This document shows positions 33,901-40,646 of a stretch of DNA of 42,250 nucleotides, piece after piece; the stretch's first letter is position 1; each line of letters opens with the position of its first letter. The position numbers and the translations under genes were made by a program. Origin of the DNA: JAEUTH01 sp039931675 (GTDB lineage: Bacteria > Bacteroidota > Bacteroidia > AKYH767-A > OLB10). Location of the stretch: the NCBI GenBank assembly GCA_039931675.1, contig JBDTRM010000300.1, forward strand, positions 1 through 42,250, read 5' to 3'. The notes under the pieces were generated by a model, which had not been told where the DNA came from, did not search any database, and worked only from the letters and a program-made list of their open reading frames with translations.

Positions 33901-36444
33901 ACACCCTTTGCGGGGAGGTTGATTATCACTACTGAGCAAGACAAAGTATTGGAAGTTTTCACTTTGAATACGGATGCAAAATCAGCATCATATAATTTGA
34001 AAATTAAAAATGATTTTGTGCCAAACGTTTTTGTATCGGCAACATTAATCCGTGCTGCTGATGACGGAAGCAATCCTTTAATAGTTGCTCATGGAGTTAA
34101 AGATATCCGAGTTGAAAATCCTGATAATAAATTGCCATTGCAAATTACAGCAGCAGCCACATCGCGATCAAAAACAAAACAAACCATTCGTGTAAAAACA
34201 ACTCCTAACAGCAGTATTACAATTGCTGTGGTTGATGAAGGTATTTTGCAATTGAAGAATTATCAAACACCCGATCCGTACGATTATTTTTATGCATCGC
34301 GGGCATTGGCAGTAAGTTCTTATGACATTTATCCAAGTTTGTTTCCCGAAATAATGTTGAAGAAAAATTTAACAGGCGGGGGAGGATATGATTTGGCTAA
34401 GCGCGTTAATCCTTTAACTAATAAACGTGTAAATTTAGTTGCAATGTGGAGCGGAATTATTAAAACCGATGGCAACGGTAATGCAAGTTATGACATAAAC
34501 ATTCCACAGTTTAATGGCGACTTGCGCATTATGGCTGTTGCTTACAACGATAATAAATTTGCAGGTGCTGATGCGCATATAAAAGTTGCCGATCCTGTTG
34601 TGATCAATACAGGCTTGCCCCGATTTACATCGCCACGCGATACAGTTGCTATGCCCGTTACATTAACCAACACAACAAAAAAGGATGCAACTGCAAATGT
34701 TACAATAACTGTTACAGGTCCGTTTAATGTGGTATCAACATCAACACAAAGCATCAATATAAAATCAAATAGCGAGGCGAGAGTTAATTTTAAAATTGCT
34801 GCGCAAAATAATATCGGTGCGGGTAAGATAACCTGTAAGGTAAACGCCATGAACGAAAATTTTGTTGATGAAACTGAAATGACTGTTCGCCCATCAGCAT
34901 CATTGCAAAAGCTGAGTGGCAATGGAGATTTTAATGCAGGTGAAACTAAGGCGATTAGCCTCACAGGTAATTTTATTCCTTCTACTATTGAAAGTAAATT
35001 AATTGTAAGCCGTTCTCCTTTGGTATCGTTTGCCGATGATTTGAATTACCTTATTCAATATCCGTATGGATGTGTTGAACAAACCACAAGCGCAGCATTT
35101 CCGCAAATCTATTTTTATGATCTCGCCAAGAGCGTGATGAAAAAAGCGAGTAAAGATCCTAACCCTAATTATAATGTTCAACAAGCAATTGCAAAACTGC
35201 AGAGCATGCAAATGAGTAACGGTTCATTGAGTTACTGGCCTGGTGGAGGCTACGAAAGTTGGTTCGGGACTGTTTATGCTGCACACTTTTTATTTGAAGC
35301 AAAGAAGGCGGGGTTTGATGTGGATCAGAATGTAGTTGACCGATTACATGTTTATTTGATTAACAAATTAAAAGTTAAAGAAACCTTCAAATATTATTAC
35401 AATGCTAATTTAAGCAAGGAGATTGCACCTAAAGAAGTTGCTTATAGTTTGTATGTGTTGGCGCTTGCGAATAAACCTCAAACAAGCATGATGAATTACT
35501 ATCGTTCTAATTGGGATATGCTTAGCCTTGATGGAAAATATTTGTTAGCTGCATCTTATGCATTGGCTGGAAATAAATTGAACTATCAGCAATTGCTTCC
35601 TCAAAAGTTTGAAGGCGAAGTTTCGTTGTCAACTACAGGCGGAAGTTTTTACAGTGCCATTCGTGATGAAGCATTGGCGCTCAATGCCTTGTTAGAAGTG
35701 GATCCAAACAATCCGCAGGTTGGAATTATGGCACGTCATGTTTCTCAGGAATTGAAAAAGGAAAGGTATCCGAATACGCAGGAACGTGTATTTACTTTTC
35801 TTGCAATGGGAAAAATTGCGCGTATGAATCGCAACAATAATGCAACGGCTACCATCCGTGTAAACGGAAAAGCAATTGCAGCAATGAGTGATAAAGATGC
35901 AGAACTTACTTTGAAAGGAATGGATGGAAAAAAAGTTGACATCACTTCAAGCGGTGCGGGAAAGGTTTATTATTTCTGGAATTCTGAAGGACTCACCGCT
36001 GACGGAAGTTATAAGCAGGAAGATAATTTCTTAAAAGTGCGCAAAACATTTTTTGATAAGCATGGAAAGATAATTTCAAATCTCACTTTTAAACAAAATG
36101 ATTTGGTGGTGATAAAAATTTCTGTGATGGGATTAACCAATAATGAAATTGAAAATGTGGTGATCACTGACATGCTACCCGCAGGTTTTGAAATTGAAAA
36201 TCCACGCATCGGTATCACCAATGATATGCCGTGGATAAAATATCAATCGGAACCGCAACACCAGGACTTTCGCGATGATCGTGTTAATTTATTTACAAGC
36301 GTATCATCATCTGCACAGGATTTTTATTACATCGTTCGTTGTGTAACCAAAGGCGTTTTTCAGATGGGACCTGTAAGCGCTGATGCGATGTATAATGGCG
36401 AGTACCACTCTTATAATGGCGCTGGATTAGTAAGGATACAGTAA
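30922..36444 (+). CDS. Bacterial alpha-2-macroglobulin family lipoprotein
   Basis: This 1840-residue envelope protein is predicted to trap attacking proteases. A long, unusual N-terminal stretch leads to the lipobox 'LATSLQSC' with lipid-modified C48. Beta-sandwich MG domains follow, with the MG2 signature 'YGDRDIYRPGETMYISCIVR' at about residues 620-640, then the A2M core 'SIIAVVDEG'-like segment ('SITIAVVDEGILQL') and 'MWSGIIKTDGNGNASYDINI'. The thioester-type motif C1384-V-E-Q1387 ('YPYGCVEQTTSAAF') has the Cys and Gln needed for a reactive thioester. A helical thioester domain and a C-terminal receptor-like domain complete it. An acidic/Tyr-rich insert ('RNDEGDDDEGDDYRYYEYNH') lies near 415-435. 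No penicillin-binding protein 1c gene, the partner in Proteobacteria, is adjacent. Confidence 0.92.
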   Translation: MENIPNKSILRIATSIAQKHFNFNIHHSPFIIHHFLFFLFLATSLQSCKNKDNEVKVVQRSFMDEVELQQNFNITFNRELIADSLLDRWETADYFKFTPAVEGKFKWVSTHEILFSPNDGLAPCTDYKLELNPKSILKRADKKLFLGGDVAFSFHTPKLNFESADFHWTASETNAQQPVLNLLLNFNYALNPAEVMRQVNVETDGKKLTVKLAETSISATIHLEITDAPISENDIPVKIIIAKGIPVPKSTFVTDKEMSYETVIPSKSKLVITNVETDHTGEQGSIMVITSEEVKESTIKTAVKFDPQIDFDVMTNERGFTITSKQFDASNSYKLTIGVTLEGTLGGKLKEAYSQDVIFGKLQPSVKFVNERGMYLGAKGSRNIAINITAIPKVKVRIYKIYENNIIQFMKQGMQYDSHYDRNDEGDDDEGDDYRYYEYNHYYTEDYGDVIYEQDYETRKLEKQNSSRVLKMDFDDKIKDQHGIYVMQIQSSNESWIQANKILAISDIGLIVKESGKSVMVIANSINDAKPLNGVKINIISRKNQIVQTVTTNNEGVALFDKTENAFPPYDVSLITAQLDNDYNFLKLQYSNGGYEGDGEYIDETGGRYIGGRKYDAFLYGDRDIYRPGETMYISCIVRDLKWNKPGDMPVKMKIYLPNGREFKTVKKVLNEQGSFEAAVQLPPGIVTGTYRVTVSSGDDVLLASKGLSVEEFMPDKITVRAQLSKDSVVVDDSLKTNIVATNLFGPPASDRNYTMEMSLYGEYFSSNTYSDYNFNFQYRNTNYAVVERSGKTNEQGEIHETFSFPQSQYANNGLLGGKIFTTVFDESGRPVNREKYFKLYTQNIFVGIKYNDSYTSLNQPYTINVAAITANDKPAKNIQTYITVIKREWQTVLQKVGNRFQYNSQQVERVVFSKDIVINEKASVAYTPVLSGDYEVRLYLKGANNYVSEHFYAYGYGHTDNTSFEVSNEGNVTIETDKKEYKVGETAKLLFKTPFAGRLIITTEQDKVLEVFTLNTDAKSASYNLKIKNDFVPNVFVSATLIRAADDGSNPLIVAHGVKDIRVENPDNKLPLQITAAATSRSKTKQTIRVKTTPNSSITIAVVDEGILQLKNYQTPDPYDYFYASRALAVSSYDIYPSLFPEIMLKKNLTGGGGYDLAKRVNPLTNKRVNLVAMWSGIIKTDGNGNASYDINIPQFNGDLRIMAVAYNDNKFAGADAHIKVADPVVINTGLPRFTSPRDTVAMPVTLTNTTKKDATANVTITVTGPFNVVSTSTQSINIKSNSEARVNFKIAAQNNIGAGKITCKVNAMNENFVDETEMTVRPSASLQKLSGNGDFNAGETKAISLTGNFIPSTIESKLIVSRSPLVSFADDLNYLIQYPYGCVEQTTSAAFPQIYFYDLAKSVMKKASKDPNPNYNVQQAIAKLQSMQMSNGSLSYWPGGGYESWFGTVYAAHFLFEAKKAGFDVDQNVVDRLHVYLINKLKVKETFKYYYNANLSKEIAPKEVAYSLYVLALANKPQTSMMNYYRSNWDMLSLDGKYLLAASYALAGNKLNYQQLLPQKFEGEVSLSTTGGSFYSAIRDEALALNALLEVDPNNPQVGIMARHVSQELKKERYPNTQERVFTFLAMGKIARMNRNNNATATIRVNGKAIAAMSDKDAELTLKGMDGKKVDITSSGAGKVYYFWNSEGLTADGSYKQEDNFLKVRKTFFDKHGKIISNLTFKQNDLVVIKISVMGLTNNEIENVVITDMLPAGFEIENPRIGITNDMPWIKYQSEPQHQDFRDDRVNLFTSVSSSAQDFYYIVRCVTKGVFQMGPVSADAMYNGEYHSYNGAGLVRIQ

Positions 36445-36457
36445 ATCGGTTATGGAT

Positions 36458-36490
36458 AATGTCAGACACCTTTTTCGGGTGTCAGACATT
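36458..36490. terminator. Hairpin after the alpha-2-macroglobulin gene, possible terminator
   Basis: AATGTCAGACACC (36458-36470) pairs with GGTGTCAGACATT (36478-36490) with a single central mismatch and a TTTTTCG loop, 13 bases after the stop codon. Only a short T run follows, so it may be a repeat element that also halts transcription. Confidence 0.5.
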
Positions 36491-36501
36491 TTGCCGTGCA
36501 T

Positions 36502-36535
36502 AACTTTCGGAAAGTTGAAGGAACTTTCCGAAAGT
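36502..36535. repeat. Two AACTTTCSGAAAGTT palindromes
   Basis: AACTTTCGGAAAGTT at 36502-36516 and AACTTTCCGAAAGT at 36522-36535 repeat the palindrome family found upstream of bamD (157-169 and 228-242). The two copies are separated by five bases. Confidence 0.85.
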
Positions 36536-36583
36536 CAGACTTCTGCAAATCATTTTTCAACAGCAGAGTTTCATCCGTATTCA

Positions 36584-36660
36584 ATGTGTGTTTGGTTGCT
36601 GTTTTTTTCACCAACCATTGACGGTGATCTTAGTGGTTGGTGAAAAAAACACCCAACCAA
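36584..36660. repeat. Long hairpin with a 19-residue micro-ORF, related to 38199-38230
   Basis: TGTTTTTTTCACCAACCA (36600-36617) and TGGTTGGTGAAAAAAACA (36634-36651) form a perfect 18-bp stem, extended after an offset by TTGGTTG and CCAACCAA. A micro-ORF, MCVWLLFFSPTIDGDLSGW (36584-36643), reads through one arm and the loop. A related sequence at 38199-38230 would encode MCGWYFFLPTI, starting at GTG. Translation is unproven and the stem alone may be what is conserved. The 36445-36800 gap holds no other feature apart from those listed. Confidence 0.75.
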
Positions 36661-36800
36661 CTGGCAAAAGTTCACAGTCCTTTCTACTTTGCTTATTGCA
36701 AATTGCCCTTTGCAAATTGCCTCTTGATTTTTTTCATCATTAATTCAAAGAGTTAATGAATCAAACATTAGTTTTGTTGCCTAATTTAAAACACAATCAG

Positions 36801-37832
36801 ATGAAAAAAATCTTACTATTCTTAATTTCTGCTGCTCCAATTGCAGCATTAGCACAAATCACCATCAATCAAAGTGATTTGCCTGTAGCAAATACTTTAT
36901 GGGTACAAGCCACTGATACCGGTTACACAGGAGCAATACCTGCGGGCGGTGTAAGCCAATCATGGAATTATGCAACGCTTCAAAACAATCAACAAGACTC
37001 TACCTCATTTGTTGCTGCTGCCGGAACACCTTATGCAGCACAGTTTCCGGGCTCTAATCTCGCTTCGCCAGCAGGCAATGCAGCCTATGCTTATTTCACA
37101 TCAAATGCTACCGGTCTTTCTGTAAATGGAATAGTTGATCCTGCAAGTGGAACAACCATACATTACAATCCCGCTCGTTTAATTATTCCTGTTCCGTTTA
37201 CTTACAATAGCAACATTGTTAATACGGCACGTTTCCAGTTAGACACTAATGCTAACGGTCTTAATTTGCGAATTGTTCAAATTACACAGCAAACTTTTAA
37301 TGGCGATGGTTATGGTTCCCTGGTATTGCCTAATGGCAATTACCCTTCAACATTGCGCGTAAAGGAAGTTGATCTGCAAACTGACTCTATCTATATTGAT
37401 TTTGGTTTAGGTTATACGCCATTAAGTACGTCAGTATCGCAAACATCAAATTTGATATGGGTGCGTAATGGTGTCGGTGCTTTGTTGTTACAAATAGGTG
37501 CCGACAGTCTTGCACAACAAGCAACTGGTGGTGCTTCTTACTTTCTTTCAACAGGACCTACAGGAATAGCTGACATTGCACCTGTTGATGTGAAAAGTGT
37601 TTATCCAAATCCATCATCTGATTTTGTAACTGTTGATCTTAGTAATCTTAATGGAGATGCTCAAACGCTTTTAATTTATGATATAACAGGTCGCCAGGTT
37701 GATGCAATGAACATTCAGCATATTGACCGCAATACTTTTGATGTGCGTCATTATGAAAATGGTCGTTACATTATGCGTATAGCAGGAACGGATATGCAGC
37801 CGGTTACAGGTTCGTTTACAGTGGTGCATTAA
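36801..37832 (+). CDS. T9SS type A sorting domain protein of unknown function
   Basis: This 343-residue secreted protein has a signal peptide (MKKILLFLISAAPIAALAQ). ATG 36801 is chosen because the in-frame ATG at 36756 would put 15 extra residues before it. The body (~20-265) is a beta-rich, Asn/Gly/Thr-rich region ('DLPVANTLWVQATDTGYTGA', 'GGVSQSWNYATLQNNQQDST') resembling other uncharacterised Bacteroidota surface proteins; I recognise no enzyme motif. The C-terminal ~75 residues are a T9SS sorting domain: 'VYPNPSSDFVTVDLSNLNGD', 'LLIYDITGRQVD' and 'ENGRYIMRI'. TAGTTTTG at 36769-36776 is a possible -7 box. A terminator follows at 37912. Confidence 0.8.
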   Translation: MKKILLFLISAAPIAALAQITINQSDLPVANTLWVQATDTGYTGAIPAGGVSQSWNYATLQNNQQDSTSFVAAAGTPYAAQFPGSNLASPAGNAAYAYFTSNATGLSVNGIVDPASGTTIHYNPARLIIPVPFTYNSNIVNTARFQLDTNANGLNLRIVQITQQTFNGDGYGSLVLPNGNYPSTLRVKEVDLQTDSIYIDFGLGYTPLSTSVSQTSNLIWVRNGVGALLLQIGADSLAQQATGGASYFLSTGPTGIADIAPVDVKSVYPNPSSDFVTVDLSNLNGDAQTLLIYDITGRQVDAMNIQHIDRNTFDVRHYENGRYIMRIAGTDMQPVTGSFTVVH

Positions 37833-37911
37833 TTCCACCGGTTGCACCGATGGTTATTTACAGGGAAGCCCTTCAGGCTACACTTACCGGAAAATGAAAC
37901 TCCAAAAAAAC

Positions 37912-37939
37912 CCTGCTTCTGTTGAGGCAGGTTTTTTTT
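37912..37939 (+). terminator. Intrinsic terminator after the first T9SS cargo gene
   Basis: CCTGCTTC (37912-37919) pairs with GAGGCAGG (37924-37931) with one mismatch and a TGTT loop, followed by TTTTTTTT. A closely related stem-loop ends the next T9SS gene and groEL at 40592. Confidence 0.8.
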
Positions 37940-37952
37940 ATTGTTGCATTGC

Positions 37953-38330
37953 GGGCAACCACAAGGGTTGCCCCTAAATTAATACTTCACGGTTCAGACC
38001 CTATTCTGTTAGGAGCGAACGCTATTTAATAAAAAACGTTCGTTGCTTACGAAGCAACGAACGTTCGCAAATAAATTGCATCTGTTATTAGTCTATTGTG
38101 AGCTGAATTATCTGGGTTTGGGATTGTGGCACATCATGTATGCTTAGTTCATGTATGTAACAAACTTGGTCACCGCGTACTAAACCCGTTATATTTTTGT
38201 GTGTGGCTGGTATTTTTTTTTACCAACCATTACAACAGACAATAACGAAACATTTGGGATGGGGGTTGTAACCCGATGCCCTATCGTAGAGACGTTGCAT
38301 TGTACAGACGTTGCATTGCAACGTCTCTAC
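37953..38330. repeat. Intergenic cluster of four different inverted repeats
   Basis: The 614-nt gap between the two T9SS genes contains no credible gene but a string of hairpins. GGGCAACC-acaag-GGTTGCCC lies at 37953-37973. A perfect 14-bp stem, AACGTTCGTTGCTT with AAGCAACGAACGTT, lies at 38035-38065. A CTGGTA(T)nTACCAACC element related to 36584-36660 lies at 38199-38230, preceded by a TATTTTTG box at 38192. GTAGAGACGTTGCA (38286-38299) pairs with TGCAACGTCTCTAC (38317-38330), with a partly duplicated left arm between them. Confidence 0.85.
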
Positions 38331-38446
38331 CATGCAACACCAACAATACGCACGAAGGCAAACATATCGGTTTGCCCCTACATTTTTATTCCCGCTTCAA
38401 TTATTTCCCTACTTTCGTTATCAATATTTTAAAACCCCTACAGGGA

Positions 38447-40579
38447 ATGAAAAACCGGGTAGTCTTTATTGCTATGTTTTTGGGATTTGGTGGAGGTGTG
38501 CTTGGGCAAAATCCGCTGGTGAAGCAGTGGGATAAAAGGTTTGGGGGGACGAACACTGATTGGCTCTATGCCTTTGAGCAAACCGCTGACGGAGGATATA
38601 TATTAGGAGGGCCTTCATTTTCTGATAGCAGCGGAGACAAATCTCAAAACAATCAAGATACTTTGTGTAATCCTAACTGTGAATCTGATTTTTGGATAGT
38701 AAAAATTGATTCAATGGGACTAAAACAATGGGATAAAAGATTCGGAGGAATTGAAGAAGATAGACTTAATTCGTTTAAACAAACAATTGATGGAGGATAT
38801 ATCTTAGGTGGATCTTCCCGTTCAGGTGTAAGTGGTGATAAAACCCAACCGAATTGGGATATATCCCAAGTTAGTTTTGATTATTGGGTTGTAAAAATAG
38901 ATTCCGTTGGTAACAAGCAATGGGATAGAAGATATGGTGGATTTGGGTATGATCATTTAAACTCATTAGCGCAAACTAATGATGGTGGATATCTATTAGG
39001 GGGAAACTCAACATCGGATATTAGTGGAGACAAGACACAAAACAGCCAGGATACAACTTCATATTTAGCAGGTGACTACTGGATTGTAAAAATTGATTCT
39101 TCAGGTAATAAACAATGGGATAAAAGATTCGGAGGAAAGGCCGCTGAACATCTCGCTTCTATGGAAAAAACAATTGATGGTGGATATATATTAGGGGGAT
39201 ATTCATTTTCCGGAGCAGGTGGAGATAAAACCCAACCTTCTTGGGGGTCATTTGATTACTGGGTTGTGAAAATTGATTCGATTGGCGTTAAGCAATGGGA
39301 TAGAAGATTTGGAGGTACGAGCGCTGACTATTTAAATACCATACACCAAACTATTGATGGTGGATATATTCTCGGAGGTATTTCATGGTCTGGAGTAAAT
39401 GGAGATAAAACACAACCAGTATGGGGGGGTTATGATTTTTGGATTGTAAAGATTAACTCGTTTGGTAATAAAATATGGGATAAAGATTTTGGAGGAACCA
39501 ATTGGGAGAACGAACGCGGAAATGTTATGCAAACGAAAGATCAGGGATATTTGATTGCCGGCACATCCAATTCAGGTATTAGTGGCGATAAGTCAGAAAA
39601 TAACTTAGGCATTGAACAACCTTGGATTGTTAAAGCCGATTCACTTGGAAATAAGCAGTGGGATAAAACAATTTTTACAACTGGAGAGGATGATGGAGCA
39701 TACGCGCTTCAAACAAATTATGGTAGTTATGTAATAGCTAGTTTTACTGATGCGGGAATAGGTGGTTATAAGACGGAGCCCAATTGGGATCCAACCAATC
39801 AAGCTTTAGATTTTTGGATAATCAAATTTAATGATACTACATCCTTTATACCTTCAACAAATTTATCATCCTCTGACACCTCCTTTTGCGAAAAACACTG
39901 CATAGACTTTTATGATTTAAGCACCAACAACCCAACATCATGGCAATGGTTTTTTCCCGGTGCTGATAGTTTAACAAGCACACTTCAAAACCCAACCAAT
40001 ATATGTTACAATAGTTACGGCAGCTATGATGTTACTCTTATTGCTTGCAATGCCGCAGGCTGCGATACGTTGCATCTCACCAACTTTATAACCTGCTATC
40101 AAAACCCAACCGACAGTATTTATCAATCAAACGATACCTTGTTTTCATTACCTGCTTACAGTTATCAATGGTATGAAGTAACCAATGGAATTATTGCAGG
40201 AGCAACCAATCAATATTTTGTACCGCAGCAAGCGGGCAGTTATTATTGTGTGATAACAGATTCCATCGGTTGCGCAGGCAGTTCGGGCACAATCGTTATA
40301 ACAGGAGTTAATGAATGGACAATTGATAATGGACAATTGACAATTATTCCAAATCCGTTCAGTGGTAACATCACTATTACTTTCCAAAAACAAAACATCA
40401 ATAAAATTTCATTCACAATAAAAAATGCTTTAGGGCAGATAGTTTTTAATGCAAGTGAAAATAATCCTATGCCAAACTACACAAAAACAGTTGACCTTAG
40501 TTTGCTTACCAAAGGCATCTATTTTCTTGATGTGATTATTGATGGAGCACATAATGTGAGAAAAATTGTGAAAGAGTAA
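38447..40579 (+). CDS. Large T9SS-exported repeat protein with PKD and Ig-like domains
   Basis: This 710-residue cell-surface or secreted protein starts at ATG 38447, which gives signal peptide MKNRVVFIAMFLGFGGGVLG; the longer open frame from 38276 reads through repeat DNA. The body is seven tandem repeats of ~55-70 residues with a KQWDKRFGG-type start, 'DGGYILGG', 'SGDKTQ' and 'DYWVVKIDS' (~20-450), likely forming a beta-propeller or similar fold. A PKD-like domain follows (~470-545, 'NPTSWQWFFPGADSLTST'), then an Ig-like segment ('YQWYEVTNGIIAGATNQY'). A T9SS type A sorting domain ends the protein ('IPNPFSGNITITF' to 'KGIYFLDVIIDGAHNVRKI'). The linker before it is encoded by ACAATTGA repeats. 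It probably acts in surface attachment; no enzymatic motif is seen. Confidence 0.85.
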   Translation: MKNRVVFIAMFLGFGGGVLGQNPLVKQWDKRFGGTNTDWLYAFEQTADGGYILGGPSFSDSSGDKSQNNQDTLCNPNCESDFWIVKIDSMGLKQWDKRFGGIEEDRLNSFKQTIDGGYILGGSSRSGVSGDKTQPNWDISQVSFDYWVVKIDSVGNKQWDRRYGGFGYDHLNSLAQTNDGGYLLGGNSTSDISGDKTQNSQDTTSYLAGDYWIVKIDSSGNKQWDKRFGGKAAEHLASMEKTIDGGYILGGYSFSGAGGDKTQPSWGSFDYWVVKIDSIGVKQWDRRFGGTSADYLNTIHQTIDGGYILGGISWSGVNGDKTQPVWGGYDFWIVKINSFGNKIWDKDFGGTNWENERGNVMQTKDQGYLIAGTSNSGISGDKSENNLGIEQPWIVKADSLGNKQWDKTIFTTGEDDGAYALQTNYGSYVIASFTDAGIGGYKTEPNWDPTNQALDFWIIKFNDTTSFIPSTNLSSSDTSFCEKHCIDFYDLSTNNPTSWQWFFPGADSLTSTLQNPTNICYNSYGSYDVTLIACNAAGCDTLHLTNFITCYQNPTDSIYQSNDTLFSLPAYSYQWYEVTNGIIAGATNQYFVPQQAGSYYCVITDSIGCAGSSGTIVITGVNEWTIDNGQLTIIPNPFSGNITITFQKQNINKISFTIKNALGQIVFNASENNPMPNYTKTVDLSLLTKGIYFLDVIIDGAHNVRKIVKE

Positions 40580-40591
40580 AATTACAAAACA

Positions 40592-40623
40592 AAAAACCCT
40601 GCCTCAATCGAAGCAGGGTTTTT
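40592..40623. terminator. Bidirectional intrinsic terminator between the T9SS gene and groEL
   Basis: AAAAACCCTGC (40592-40602) pairs perfectly with GCAGGGTTTTT (40613-40623) around a 10-nt loop. The A tract on one side and T tract on the other allow termination for both converging transcripts. Confidence 0.88.
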
Positions 40624-40646
40624 CTTAAACCTAAAACCGAAACGGA

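Noticed and set aside
38276..38446. 171-nt N-terminal extension of the T9SS repeat protein
   Set aside because: It reads through the GTAGAGACGTTGCA inverted repeat and would precede a normal signal peptide starting at 38447.
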